Below, piece after piece: positions 12,166 through 24,249 of a stretch of DNA of 64,000 nucleotides. A program made the position numbers and the translations under genes. Position 1 is the first letter of the stretch; each line of letters begins with the position of its first letter. The notes under the pieces are model-generated. The model worked only from the letters and a program-made list of their open reading frames with translations. It was not told the origin of the DNA and did not search any database. The stretch lies in NCBI RefSeq assembly GCF_000004075.3, contig NC_026660.2:5146001-5210000 (forward strand), in the 5' to 3' direction. This DNA is from Cucumis sativus (taxonomy: Eukaryota > Streptophyta > Magnoliopsida > Cucurbitales > Cucurbitaceae).

Positions 12166-13437
12166 ATGGCGGCTTCCAAATCTCTTCTCCTCTTCCTCGC
12201 CATCGCCGCCACTGCTGCCATCGTCTCCGCCCACAATATTACCGACATGCTCAAAGACTTCCCTCAGTACAGCGTCTTCAGCAATTATCTCCAACAAACC
12301 AGACTCGCCGACGAGATCAACAGCCGTCAGACCATCACCGTCCTTGTCGTCGCCAATGGCGCTCTCTCTCCTATCCTCGACAAACATCCTCTCTCCGTTA
12401 TCAAAAATCTACTCAGTCTCCACATCGTCTTGGACTACTACGATCCCGCGAAACTCCACAAGATCTCCAACGGGACCACTCTCTCCACTACGCTCTACCA
12501 AACCACAGGTCACGCGCCTGGAAATCTAGGTTTCGTCAACATTACCGATCTCCAAGGCGGTAAGGTTGGATTCGGCTCCGCCGTACCCGGATCTAAACTT
12601 GAATCAAGTTACACGAAGTCGGTTGTGAGTTTGCCATACAACATTTCGGTTATTGAGATTAGTGCACCGATTGTAGCGCAGGGGATTTTGACAGCTCCGG
12701 CTCCCTCGGCTTCCGACGTTAACATAACGGCTTTGCTCGAAAAAGCTGGGTGTAAGACGTTTGCGGCGCTGATTGTTTCTAACGGTGTGATTAAGACTTA
12801 CGAATCGGCGGTTGAGAAAGGATTGACTATATTTGCGCCGAACGATGAGGCGTTTAAAGCCGATGGAGTTCCAGATCTGAGTAAGCTTACTAATGCTGAA
12901 GTTGTTTCACTTCTTCTATACCATGCTCTTCCTGGTTACACTCCCATCGGCACATTGAAGACCACTAAGGATCCAATCAATACTCTGGCTACTGGAAGTG
13001 CCGGAAAGTTCGACATTACCACGACTACGGCCGGAGATGCAGTTACTCTCCACACCGGGGTTGGACCATCGAGAGTCGCCGATACAGTCCTGGACTCGAC
13101 TCCGCTCGCTATTTTCAGCGTCGATAGTGTGTTACTCCCATCTGAGTTGTTTGGAAAGTCTCCTTCTCCAGCGCCAGCACCAGAGCCAGTGAGTTCACCT
13201 TCGCCGACGCCGTCTGTTGCTCCGAGTCCAAGCCCTATAGCGAAGGCTCCATCTCCATTAGCGGCGTCGCCACCTGCTCCTCCATCGGACACGCCGGAAG
13301 GTTCGCCAGCAAATGCACCTTCTGCGGAAGCGGAAACAAGTACTCCGGGAAGTTTCGCCGTTGGGGTGAAAGCGTCGGGTATGGTTGCTGTTGCCGTCAT
13401 TGCTACCACTATGATTTCGTCTCTTTTGTTGTCCTAG
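12166..13437 (+). CDS. FLA8: Fasciclin-like arabinogalactan protein, FLA8/FLA10 type
   Basis: Single-exon gene of 423 residues. Residues 1-22 are a cleavable signal peptide ending IVSA before [14 protein letters not shown]. The first FAS1 domain spans about 24-165 ([38 protein letters not shown]). A Pro/Ala spacer ([10 protein letters not shown]) leads to the second FAS1 domain at about 187-335 ([35 protein letters not shown]). The tail is rich in AP, SP and TP dipeptides, the glycomodules for arabinogalactan O-glycosylation, and ends in a hydrophobic segment ([17 protein letters not shown]) typical of a GPI-anchor signal. Two FAS1 domains plus GPI fit the FLA1/2/8/10 group; the opening sequence and the neighbouring AHL and LBD genes favour FLA8. 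The protein is expected at the plasma membrane and wall, in adhesion and wall assembly. Codon usage is GC-rich at the 5' end compared with the flanks. Confidence 0.93.
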   Translation: MAASKSLLLFLAIAATAAIVSAHNITDMLKDFPQYSVFSNYLQQTRLADEINSRQTITVLVVANGALSPILDKHPLSVIKNLLSLHIVLDYYDPAKLHKISNGTTLSTTLYQTTGHAPGNLGFVNITDLQGGKVGFGSAVPGSKLESSYTKSVVSLPYNISVIEISAPIVAQGILTAPAPSASDVNITALLEKAGCKTFAALIVSNGVIKTYESAVEKGLTIFAPNDEAFKADGVPDLSKLTNAEVVSLLLYHALPGYTPIGTLKTTKDPINTLATGSAGKFDITTTTAGDAVTLHTGVGPSRVADTVLDSTPLAIFSVDSVLLPSELFGKSPSPAPAPEPVSSPSPTPSVAPSPSPIAKAPSPLAASPPAPPSDTPEGSPANAPSAEAETSTPGSFAVGVKASGMVAVAVIATTMISSLLLS

Positions 13438-16400
13438 ATCGTAATTTTCCCTCTTTTCAGCTGCACTTTCTTATTTTAGTTTTTTTTTCTATTTTTTGTA
13501 CTTTTTTATATGAATATTTTTTATGGGATTTATTAGTATTTTCTGAATACACCTTCGTTAGCTTTGTAGAGAGTGATGAGTGATTGAGCGAGAGAGTATG
13601 TAGTGGTGGGGTTCCCCACTCCCTTTTGTTTCTTTGTTTTTGAGTATTCACCTCACCTTCTTCTTTTCCTTCTTCCTTCTTCCTTCTTCCTTCTTCCTCT
13701 TTTTCCTTTTTCATGTTCGCCTTCATTTCCCTTTCTCTTTTGTGATTATATACTTAACTTTACTAAACTTGAATTCAATTACTTGAACTAAGTCAGTATT
13801 AAATTAACTTTATAGATTTGTGTGAATAATATAATTATATATATGAATATTTATGGTAAATTGTTGTACATATTCTTCTGTTTAAGGGCATATGATTGTA
13901 GGGTCTTAAAGATATTCAATTAATATCTGAATATCTCTTAGCAATTATAAGGTAGAAATCGTATGTCCAAAATTTCTTCGAGGGGATTCCCAAAATATTA
14001 AGCCTTGATTTATTTACCAAATTTTATTATATATATCAATATTTGAATCAGCATTCGATAGAGTTAAAATTTGATTATCAATGATAGTTGATTAAAAAGG
14101 GTGGGCTGTGCCAATAGAAGTGATTAAATAATATAATCTTAATTTTGAAGTTAAATTTAGAGGGTTTATTTATTTAGTTATTTGAAAATGCTATCTTCAT
14201 CTTCTTCTTATCCCCTCACTTAGTGTGTCAGTCAGTCGGTGAGAAATGTAATTTATGTAAGAAAGTGTCGGTGTGTGTATGAGTTCATCAATATATTGGA
14301 ATTGTAAATGAGGTGAGGGTGAGGGTGAGGGTGAGGCGTGGAGTGTGCGTGTGTGTGTGTGTCACTGTGGGGGCACATAGGTTTGTGGAAGTATTTGTTG
14401 TTTATGATTTAATCCAAACTGGGTGTGTGGATCTTTCCACAACTTTTCGCCATTTTTCTACTTCTTTTTCTTTCTTTTTTCTTCTTCTTCTTCTTCCTTC
14501 TTTCTTTTTCCTCGCGGCGAATACATTTTTCTCCTCATTTCACTTTAGCTCACAAACAAATTATATTATTTATATTCTAATTTACTACTTGCTAAAAACT
14601 TAAGTGCCTAACATGAACATAGCTGAGTTTAGTATAAATTTGTTATTTTTAAAATAGAGGTTTTAATTATTATTTCAAAATGTGTGACATTAATACTTAT
14701 AAATTAGGGGTAATATTTGAAAATCTAGGCGTAGTTAAAGATGAATTCCAAAGGAAAGTATAATATTAAAGTAATGACTAGAGTATATGTTCCCAATGTA
14801 AATGACTTTTTGGTTTTGGCAATGTGCTTTTTGTCTTCAACCTCCCAACACTTTGATATATTTCTTCACCATATCATATAGTGCTGTGTGCTTCACATTC
14901 TCTTTTTATTTTACATTTTACATCTCACCTAATTATATATATACACATTTAAGTATTTATATATCATTTTATTTTAAAATTCAAATGTTATTTGTACAAT
15001 TAGAAAAGAGTGAACCACAAACCATGTAATTAACACTACTCTTAAATGTCAATTAAACTAACCAATGGTTTAATTGTCTAAGGAGAAAATAACGTATAAT
15101 GAGTTTTTTTTTTCTTTTCTTCTGTCCATCTTTTATTTTATGATTTTTGATAAATTGACAAAATTTAAATTTTAAAGTAGGGGAAAGTTATGATTGTCTT
15201 GAAGAATATAGTCATGATTTTGAATACTTTTTTACTTCCATAGTGCACCTTACAAGATTTGGGAAACTCACCTCTCACTCAGTCCACTTTCAAATTATTC
15301 ACTTTTTTATTTGGGTCTATGCCTTTCCATTAATATTATTTTTTACCATTCTTTTTATAGTAAAATTAAAAATGATAACATTTGTCCAAATTTGAGTTCT
15401 AACCCCAAAAGTGATTCTTCTCTTAAATTTCATGAGGTAAGGAGTGAGGGTTTAACCTAAATTTAGGATTACGTGGAAGAGTTTTTTACCACTAAATTGG
15501 ATACTAATAATATTAGATGAGATTATTATTATTTTGTGAAATAAAATGTTAATAATTCAACCATGTTATTTTTCAACTTTGAAATTGGAAAGTGGAAATA
15601 AGTTAAAAATACGAAACTATTAATGGTGAATTTTTGAAAAGTTAAAAGATATGGTGAGAGGGCATTTACGAAATTTTCTTCCAGAATTATATACTGGGCC
15701 TGAGCCCAATGAACCTTAGAAACTGAACCGTCCAATGTCCATTATGAAAGCCCAAAAGCCCGTCCTGGATTCGCTCGTTGGATGTGCGATATATAAAACA
15801 GGACTACTTCACTTCATTTATTTGTATTATATTTTATCTATGAGTTTATAATTTTCAGCATACATAATTGTTTAAAAGACGACGACCACATCCGATAATA
15901 TTTACATGCAATGCAATGCAAGTGCAACTATCTCTAAAATGTGTTTCTCAGTGCACATCCTGATCCCATCTGCTTAATTTGTGTATATATTTTCAAAAAG
16001 AAAAAAGAGTGTGAGTTTCATCATATCAGAAACATGGAAAGGAATGCAACACTCAAACATCAATCCTTCCAAAACCTTTAACTTTCCCCATAAATTAAAG
16101 TTTTGTGTGTGTCCCTTAATCATAAGAATCATTAACCTAATTCCCACTTTTCGTAAGGGAATTTCAACAAGGGAATCTGAAACCCCCAACCATTCCTTTT
16201 TCTCTCTTCATATAAACAACATGTGTGTCTGTGTGTCTGTGTGTGGGTACCTTATTACCCCTCCAAAAATATGTTTTGAATAATGTTTACAAAAGCTACT
16301 TTAGAATCTCAACCATTTTATACTCATAAAAATATTATATGTATATATATATATGATCATTGATATCAGTGTAACGGCTCCTCATCTTCATAATTATCCT

Positions 16401-17749
16401 TACAAAAAAACAATGGCCCATATCATTTTTTTATATGCTATTCAATAATTCTATATGCTGCAAATCTTGTATATCAAGTGAAGTTGATGAATGAAAAAGG
16501 AGAAGGAGGGGGAGGATGTGGGTTATTCCATTTCTCACTTAAAAGAAATTCTCCCTCACTCATTCTCAAATGCTTACCCTTCACTTTTAATTTATTCATT
16601 TCTTTCAAATAACCTTTAATAATTCTAAACCAACTAATTTGAAAGTGATTTAGGTTATATATATATATATATATAAACCAGATGTGAAACTCCAAATAGA
16701 CAAATTGAATTTAAGATTATTGACTGTACATATCAAAGAGAGAGGACATGAATTACTTGCCCAAAAAACAAGGCATATGCTAGGTTAAATGAAATTTATA
16801 ATTTACATGCTAAGGTTTTTCTTGTCATATTTAATAAAAAAAGGATGCACAAATTCAAAATAAGTTTTGATTTATTATGATTATTATTATTTGTATATCG
16901 TTTTTTTTTAATTTATAGAAAACCCTACCTCAAATTATTTAAGGCTGTAAGAAAGCAGTTCCCCGTATAGCACTTTTGTTAAAGGTCTAAACTTACCTTC
17001 ACTAGGATTTTAAACATAATTTCAAAGAATAAATGATAACATATATAGAAAGAGCCTGTTTCTCATATTAAGTTAAATAACTAAATTCATTATAATCACT
17101 TTCTTTACAAAAATAAAAATACTTCCAAAAATAGAATTGGTTATTTTCAAATATGTAAAATGAACCAAAGTATTTACAAACATAGCTTCCTATACATTAC
17201 TATCATTACTGATAGACGATGATATTTTTCCATTTGAAACAACAATACAATTACAAAAAATGTGGGATGTGTCTTATATGTACACAACAACAATAGCTAA
17301 AATTTCTCAAAAGTAGCACACCTAGTTGAATATCTTTGTACTCTATTGATTCCTTAAAAAAGAAAAAAACTATAATTAAAGATAGTTAATTAAAAGTTTT
17401 CAAACACTAATATTACATTTACTTTACTTTGAAAAAGTCAGTGAATTGGTTGAGAGGAAGAAGATAATAATTAAGAAGAAGATATATAATATATTAACAT
17501 AAACAAACGACAAAAGTTTATATATATATATATTATCAAACAAACTTGATGGTTTAAGATTTGAAATGAAAAATTTTAATGTTAGAGATATACTGAAAAC
17601 GATAATGTCATGATAAAGTAAGATAAAAGTATAGTCGTAGTTAGAATTGGTAGCAAACTTATAAAACCCGATACTAATTATACAACATATAAAGCAGTAT
17701 GGTATAGTAGGGTTAGTATTGGTAATATGAGTGGGTATAACAATGATGG

Positions 17750-17790
17750 GGGAGAGAGAAAGAGAAAGAGAAAGAGAAAGAGAAAGAGAG
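17750..17790. repeat. GAGAAA hexanucleotide microsatellite
   Basis: About five consecutive GAGAAA/AAAGAG units, opening with a short GA run. The tract explains the Ser/Leu-rich open frames seen in this region. Confidence 0.85.
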
Positions 17791-17936
17791 AATTTTAACG
17801 CATACTGAAAACGAAGAAGCCTCTGGTTTGTTGCCTCGAAAAGGAGCTGTTTTCCACACACCTTTGCACGTGTGACCCAATACCCAATGCTCTTCTCTTC
17901 TCTCTCTCTTTCTCACAGATATAATAAAACCCTAAT

Positions 17937-17939
<3 letters not shown>

Positions 17940-17971
<32 letters not shown>
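17940..17971. repeat. CT dinucleotide microsatellite
   Basis: About fifteen uninterrupted CT units, flanked by further CT-rich sequence (17898-17912). Its reverse complement produces a run of alternating Arg/Glu in a spurious open frame. Confidence 0.88.
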
Positions 17972-17974
<3 letters not shown>

Positions 17975-18533
17975 CCATTCCCCAGTTTTCAGAAATAAAA
18001 TTAAACAATTAAAACTTCTGACCTCATTTTCCACCACTCACTTTCCCCATTCTCCGCCAGCCGCCGCCAACCTCCATCTTCTCCGTTACCTTTCACAATT
18101 CTCACTCTCATTTACACACAATACTTTAACAACAGAACAAGTTCAACAAACATACATCATTTCAGATTCCTTTTTTGTTTATAGGATCACTTCAAAGTAA
18201 AACCCAAGTTCAACTAAAAAAACATAATCTTAGAGTAATGTTATTAAAAAAAACTCTCACATGTATTATTTAACATGATAACATTATAAAGGATACAGGA
18301 ATAATTTATATGATCAAGTGAATTGGTACATATTAATTTAATGAAACAAATTATATAGAATAAAAATTGAAATTAGATAGGTAAACAAAAGGAATCAAAT
18401 TTAATTAGAGAATCTTAGCTTGCTCTCCTAATTAAGCACACCATGAATAATCCAAGAGAGAAATAAGTTACATATAAATTTGAATTTTAACTAAACAATA
18501 AATTTAAAACCAATAACACAATACTGAAATATA

Positions 18534-18556
18534 AAGAGAGAGAGAGAGAGAGAGAG
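18534..18556. repeat. GA dinucleotide microsatellite
   Basis: About eleven GA units downstream of the AHL22-like gene. A CTT tract (about nine units) follows at 18629-18655. Confidence 0.85.
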
Positions 18557-18931
18557 GGCATAGTTTTTGCTAAATATTGAAAGTCCCATTCATCATAAAT
18601 AATAAGAGCTACCAATTTTGTACATCCTTCTTCTTCTTCTTCTTCTTCTTCTTCTAATTCAACAACAATAAACATAATTAGTTTATTTTTTCTTCCATAA
18701 TTTGGTATGTTCAAATCAAAATATAAATTAAAATCTCACACACAACAGGAGAAGGAGTTAATTTAGACTTTGGGAAAAAGAAGATAGTAATAGAAACTAA
18801 ACCCCAAAAGTGAAAAAAAAAAAAAAAGGAAGATTAATTATTTGGTAAAATTAAAAGAGTTGAAGATAAAAATTAAAGCTGAGATGAACAAAAAAAAAAA
18901 AAAACTCATCAAACCCCAAAAGATTGTACTT

Positions 18932-19780
18932 TCAATACGGTGGCCGACCTCCTCCCCAAAACGCCGCCGCTGCTTCCCCCGGCAATTGACATGAAGAATT
19001 CACAACATTCTGCGCCATACCATGAAACAATCCCCCGTTAGGATCCCCCAACAATTGGGGCGGCGGTGGTGCTGCAGCCGCTTGTTGTCCCGCCATCTGA
19101 TCCGGCGCCGGTGAAGTTTCATCCTCATCATCAATAGGTAGCCGCTCATACGCAGCATTACCAAAAGAAGCGGCCATGATAATCACCGGTCCAGATGCCG
19201 AAAGTGGGCCGATAACATTCCCACCGACGACCTGCCCCTGCCCGCCAGCCAAGTAAACGGTAAGACCGGAGGCTGCTGGGGGAGCCGGGGGTGGGAGGAA
19301 AGAACCGGAGAGGGAGAGAATTTCAAATCTGCCAGGTAAGGTGATGACAGCGCCGGGGGAAGAGGGCTGGCGGAGAGTGACGTTGGCGACGGTTCCAGTG
19401 GCGCTAAGAATACAAACACCACGCTGGCGACGGCGTGCGAAGGTGGCGAGGGAATCGACGATGTCGGAGGCGGTGGAGATTTCGATGAGATGAGATCTGA
19501 GGGCGTTGGCGCTATCTCTAGTGATAATAATAGGTGGCTTTGGCTTGTTTTTGGAACCGGCTGGTCGGCCACGTGGGCGACGAGAAGAAGAGTTGGATAA
19601 TTCTTTGGTGTCGTCGTCCATAGTGGGGTTGTCGTCGGAGTCCCTGTCTCTCTTAGGTCCGGGGGTATGGTCGTCGTCGGAGTTTTGGTGGTGGGCGTGG
19701 AATAATCCATGGTGGAGATGGAGATCTTTGGAGAGGAAAGGAGGAGGAAGAGGGCGATTGTGGGGTGTAATTCCATCCAT
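18932..19780 (-). CDS. AHL22: AT-hook motif nuclear-localized (AHL) protein, AHL22-like
   Basis: Intronless gene of 282 residues. The N terminus is His- and Asp-rich. Residues 67-82 are a type-I AT-hook ([17 protein letters not shown]) that binds the minor groove of AT-rich DNA. The PPC/DUF296 domain follows at about 84-215 with the conserved [12 protein letters not shown] at 150-161 and a [17 protein letters not shown] strand; PPC mediates AHL trimerisation and recruits partners. The C-terminal tail is Ala/Gln/Pro-rich and ends FWGGGRPPY, a terminal motif of clade-A members. Intronless structure and one type-I hook also indicate clade A (AHL15-AHL29). The AHL22 label rests mainly on the neighbouring LBD18, LBD19 and FLA8 genes. 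The frame stays open upstream to 19930, but that part is translated CT repeat; ATG 19780 gives the usual family start. AHLs of this clade repress growth genes and affect hypocotyl elongation and flowering. Confidence 0.92.
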   Translation of the reverse strand: MDGITPHNRPLPPPFLSKDLHLHHGLFHAHHQNSDDDHTPGPKRDRDSDDNPTMDDDTKELSNSSSRRPRGRPAGSKNKPKPPIIITRDSANALRSHLIEISTASDIVDSLATFARRRQRGVCILSATGTVANVTLRQPSSPGAVITLPGRFEILSLSGSFLPPPAPPAASGLTVYLAGGQGQVVGGNVIGPLSASGPVIIMAASFGNAAYERLPIDDEDETSPAPDQMAGQQAAAAPPPPQLLGDPNGGLFHGMAQNVVNSSCQLPGEAAAAFWGGGRPPY

Positions 19781-19875
19781 TTTGAAAATTTTGATGAGAA
19801 GGAATGAGATTTGCGTTTCAAATTTTGGTTTGAATAATCTTTGGAAGTGGGTTTTGGTTTTTGTATTGATTGTGC

Positions 19876-19878
19876 TGA

Positions 19879-19909
<31 letters not shown>
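19876..19909 (-). repeat. CT (GA) microsatellite in the AHL22 leader
   Basis: About fifteen GA units on the plus strand, reading CT on the gene strand, about 100 bp upstream of the AHL start codon. GA/CT tracts in leaders and promoters can bind BPC/GAGA-binding proteins; whether this one does is inference. Confidence 0.75.
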
Positions 19910-20108
19910 TGGGGCGAGGATTATATTCAAAATTGAAGAATTAGCAAAATAAAATGATGAAATATTGTTCCATAAGCTTGTGGGTAGCCATAGATATATG
20001 AAGAAGAATTTGGAGTTTTTGGGGTTAAGGGTTTGGGTTCGTAGTAAGGGAAATTAAAAATGAAAAGGAACCTAATGGGGACGGGGGAGAGAGTGTGAGA
20101 GAGAGGAC

Positions 20109-20115
20109 TATATAT
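20109..20115 (-). promoter_or_regulatory. Likely TATA box of the AHL22-like gene
   Basis: On the minus strand the sequence reads GGATGTATATATAGTCC, an isolated TATATA core in CT/GA-rich surroundings, about 330 bp upstream of the start codon. That would give a leader of roughly 300 bp containing the CT microsatellite. The prediction is from sequence only. Confidence 0.45.
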
Positions 20116-20569
20116 ACATCCCTTCCAAAGTTTGGAAACAAATATAACTCATACTTTTACTTTTACCATTGTTTTCTTTTTTTGAGATTATTGGATGCAG
20201 AATACCTCAACTGGGCATAATTTGTTAGCGGAGTAAATTATTCTATTAATTCGGATTCTTTAATTTTTTTTTTTTTTTTTTTTTGTTGTGCAATGATTAT
20301 AGGATGTATATAGAAATAAGTGAATAGAGTTGAAGAAAAAAATATAAAAATATATTTAAAATCACAACTATCTTGTAGTGAAGAAGAAAAATTAAAAGCA
20401 AATATATTATTTTGCAATTTCATCATGAATATGTATAAGAAAGATGAAAAATTTGAATATAGATCCAAGGAAAGGAAGGATTAATAGAGAAGAAAGGAAA
20501 AGGGTTAAATAATAATGAAAATAGTTTTAAAAAGAGAAGGAAGGAGAAGAGATTAGGTCTAAGGGAATG

Positions 20570-20611
20570 GATGGATGGATGGATGGATGGATGGATGGAT
20601 GGATGGATGGG
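20570..20611. repeat. ATGG/GGAT tetranucleotide microsatellite
   Basis: About ten ATGG units, followed by a G-rich GGGGTTTTGGGTTTGGGTTT stretch, about 0.8 kb upstream of the AHL22-like start. On the minus strand it encodes a spurious run of Ile-His-Pro-Ser. Confidence 0.9.
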
Positions 20612-23600
20612 GGGTTTTGGGTTTGGGTTTGGTTTTGGTAAGACAGCGTGCGCATGGGCGGTGCTGTGGGCCCTCTCATTTCTCATTTCTCTTTCTCTAA
20701 CGCAAACATCAACGTTCTATGCATAATTTCATATTTTCTATTTCACTCTCCCTCTCTATTTTTCTTTCTTCACGTCTATCTTCTCTTCAAACCCTTTAAA
20801 TCACACTCAAATATTATGTTTCCAAACTATGCTTTTCATCTCCTCTTGTATGCATTTCTCTTCTCTCTCTCTCTCTCTTATATACGTCCCTTTTAATTAT
20901 TTCAAGTTATAATATGTATAACACAACACTCATTACTTTCTATTCAAATTGTTTTCATGAAAACACATTCCTGTTTTCTCATTTTAGCTATATATTGACA
21001 CCATTGTACATCATGTGCAAAATTAACTATTAATAACCCATTATAAGATTTTTAAAAACTTAAAATGGAAAAGTTTTTAAAGAACGATGAATAACACTAA
21101 TTCTTGTCTTGTATTGATCCTTTAGTTTTAACTTTTAACTTTTGTACATGCTATCCTTTTTCAAAATTTATTTATTGTAGTTTTCATCATTTTTAACCTT
21201 TTAGGCAAACTGATCATTTTGTTGTATGCAAATTTGATAAACAGAAGAAAGAAAGTGAGATTATGCACATGAAAAATGGACAAGAACACATAACATATCA
21301 ATTTAAGAATGGTTCTAAATACAAAATTCTATGTGATGGATGCAGAAAAAAATGTATGATTAAATAATAAAATGAATATTTAAAACAATAAAAGTATGTG
21401 AAAACATTTATATATATATACGTCATAAGTTAAAATCTCACAGAATGAGATACAAAATTTAAAATAATAATAATTGAATCAAACTCTAATAAATTTGAAC
21501 CAATGAAAAGAAGAGAGGGGATAGATGAATACTAATGGTATTAATAAATAGGTGTGTAAGAAACGACTATATAACTACATCGACAAACGAGTAGTTTATC
21601 ATATTTTTAAGCTTAAAAAATTTGTTTTATCATATTTTCTTATTATTTAATGAACAAGGTAATTTTTGTCTTACATATCTTTATTGTTTAGGTTTACTTT
21701 TTGTGTTTTTTTTTCTCTCTTAAATATTTTAACAATACTTCAGAAACTCCAAAGTTCTATGCTCTGATACTACTCTTTATTAACAACTTGGAGAGAATTA
21801 TTTTGTAAAGGTCAATATAATTTTAGTCTATATATGATTTTAATATTATTAATTCTAATTTGGTGTCATTATTAAACTTGAATGGAAGTTTACTATAGAT
21901 ATATGATTTTGTCATCATTGAAGAAGGACAAAAGTTAAAAGTGATTTAAGTTATTTTGTGAATCTAACAAATGAATTTCAATGTCACATGATATATTGAT
22001 TTTGGTCATGACATAGAAGTTTAGCAATTTTGTATTAGTTGGCAAAAATATATATTAATTTAGATAAGGTTTTAAAGTTTTGTTTCCATTTAAAAGCAGA
22101 AAAGATGACCATAGCTCACCTTGTTCTAAAAGTGCAACTTATTATTAGTGTACTGATTTGTTAATTTTGTGTTCGATTCATTCTAAATTTACCTACCTAT
22201 TACACATAAAATGAAATTAAAAGATTAGAATAGTATAAGATACGGTTTTTCTTAATCAATACAACAATTAGGAGTAAGGATTTAAACTATATGCTTCGTT
22301 ACATATCTTTAATAGAAACCAAATTTTAAAAATAAACTTATAACTTACAGACATATCTTAGATATATAAGGGTTGTGAAGTTTCCTCACCTTCTCATGGT
22401 GAAATTATTTTTTAACATGTTTTTTAAATAGTGCATGTCTATTTAAGTTTATATAGTTATTAAGTCATATACAACTTCATTTATTTTAAATAAAATATGG
22501 GGTTTGAGCTTCATATGTAATATGATATGATATAAGAATACACATAGATTTGATATTAAAAACTAATGAACAACTTTGTGAATAACTAATTTTGGGTTTT
22601 AAAGAATAATGATGTGAGACATATATATATATATGTATGTTGACCTTCAATGGTAGAATTTTGAATAGAGAGAGTTAATGAAGATGGTATCTTTTTTTAA
22701 TAGAGAGAGAGAGATGAGATTGATTGGATTTTGTTGCACATTCAATTCACAGCACACGTGATGTAGTCCCCAAAGGGAATTGATGATATGATGATGGTTT
22801 TTTCTTTTATATATATATATATATTTTTGGTGTCATTTCTTCTGATTGCTTTAAATTCAAAGTACAGATATTGCTCCCCGGATTCTAAGGGAACTGTGTC
22901 CATCTCTTACCATTTCAATTTCCCATAACTAAAATATCCCAACTTTCCCCCCCTCTTTTTATTCCTTCCCTACAATTTCTTCTTTTTAAAAGAAAATTTT
23001 CAATTATTTTGATCTTTCAATAAAGAGTCGATATTGCAGTCAAAATGTGAGGGAACTAATAGTAAGACATGAACATCATTCTATATTTTGTAACTTCCTC
23101 ACTAATAAAAAGCTTGTTCCTTCTTTGCTTCGGAGATGGTGCTAAATTAGAAATTAGAAATCAGAAGTAAGTTTAAATGATGTAGCAAAAGGACAGAAAA
23201 CATGTAATGTTAAAAGAAGTGGTTGGTCAAAAGAATTAGGTTAAATTGGTCCAACTTGAGATCATATTTGCTAACTTGTGATAGGACATGTTGCCTCCAT
23301 TATTATCATATACTATATAATAAATACATTTCCAAGCTAATCCTTTCTTTTTCGCCTCTTTGGGACACTATATAACGTATGGATGTATAAATAAACAAAT
23401 AGCCCTTTCAAAATTTGCAGATTTAGTTTGGACAGTCATGTAAGCATTTCCATTCAACCATTCTATCTAAATTTTGCAACTATCTACTAGCTCGATGATT
23501 TAATTAATCCCATTTTAAATCGTTCTAACTAAATTTATAAACTTAATTTATTATATATCAGTACTTTAGCCATAGTAGACGAATGTAGATTGTAGGAATT

Positions 23601-23788
23601 GATGTTTTAAACCAAAACAAAACCCAATTGTATAAGATATAAAACCTGAAAAGAACCATCAATGTTTAAGAAGATACACATAAGTATGTATGTGTGTGTG
23701 TCTACATATTAAATAAAATATAATACAATAATGCACAAACAAACCATATATATAGATGGTCTTATTTCCATAGACGACAAACCCCTTT

Positions 23789-23793
<5 letters not shown>

Positions 23794-23863
<70 letters not shown>
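23794..23863. repeat. Long TA dinucleotide microsatellite
   Basis: About 35 uninterrupted TA units, the longest simple repeat in the window. It generates Ile-Tyr open frames on both strands, which are not genes. The length probably varies between individuals, and assembly across it may be inexact. Confidence 0.95.
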
Positions 23864-23867
<4 letters not shown>

Positions 23868-24049
23868 CCTCTTTTTGTTTATTAAACAAAGAAAGCACTG
23901 TCTTTGTTGTGTTTTGGAGACTGGAAATATCAAATAATAATAATGGGAGTTTTTTCTTTCTTTCTTTTTGGGATCAAATAATAAATGTGAAATGTGGAAA
24001 TGAAATATATTGATATAAAAAGGGGGAAAAAGAAGAAGAAGAAAATGAG

Positions 24050-24249
24050 AATGGCTGAAGAAGGTGGGTGTAGGGTGAGTGGCGTACCGGAGGGTGTGGG
24101 TGTAAAGAGAAGAAAGATGAGGCTTCGGCCGCCGCAATTTGTACGGACACGCCGTGGGTGGCGCTGACAGCCACTGCCGCTCCGCCGGGGGACAACAACC
24201 AACCATCACCATTATTTTGGAAGAGGTGTGGGTTGGTTTCTCTTACCAC
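24050..24249. other. GC-rich island in an AT-rich spacer
   Basis: Roughly 200 bp of much higher GC content (for example GCTTCGGCCGCCGC and CTCCGCCGGGGGACAAC) surrounded by AT-rich DNA. Minus-strand open frames cross it, one starting at 24249 with MVRETNPHLFQNNGDGWLL, but codon content soon turns into pyrimidine-repeat translation and no family is recognised. It could be a conserved regulatory sequence, a small uncharacterised transcript, or a decayed exon. Confidence 0.35.

Larger units (their letters stand above)
13438..18931. other. 5.5-kb AT-rich spacer between FLA8-like and AHL22-like genes
   Basis: The two genes converge on this spacer, so it contains only 3' flanks and no expected promoter. 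I find no exon with plausible coding content. Open frames here are driven by pyrimidine or purine simple repeats: CTTCC tract at 13660-13710, GGTGAG tract at 14312-14335, TG tract at 14345-14362, CTT tract near 14480. A segment at 17160-17230 carries a block with TACTGATAGACGATGATA words, like the dispersed repeat at 30.9 kb. Little ZIPPER-type peptide motifs, expected by analogy with the Arabidopsis interval, were looked for and not seen. Confidence 0.45.

Noticed and set aside
12936-13409. 157-codon minus-strand open frame inside the FLA8-like gene
   Set aside because: Antisense shadow of a GC-rich coding exon; Ala/Gly/Val-rich, with no recognisable motif, while the plus frame encodes two clear FAS1 domains.
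13438-18931. A LITTLE ZIPPER-type gene expected from the Arabidopsis interval
   Set aside because: I looked for the short Leu-zipper ENERLRKKA-type motif on both strands and did not find it.
19183-19821. 212-codon minus-strand frame overlapping the AHL22-like gene
   Set aside because: Off-frame shadow. The 18932-19780 frame contains the AT-hook and PPC domain; this one is Ser/Pro/Thr low complexity.
19781-19930. 50-codon N-terminal extension of the AHL22-like protein
   Set aside because: It translates the CT repeat of the leader (Ser-Leu run), and family members begin close to the His-rich segment at ATG 19780.
20423-20686. Minus-strand frame with an Ile-His-Pro-Ser run
   Set aside because: Translation of the ATGG tetranucleotide repeat.
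23659-24212. Long Ile-Tyr open frames on both strands
   Set aside because: They are direct translation of the TA microsatellite at 23794-23863 and have no other coding character.
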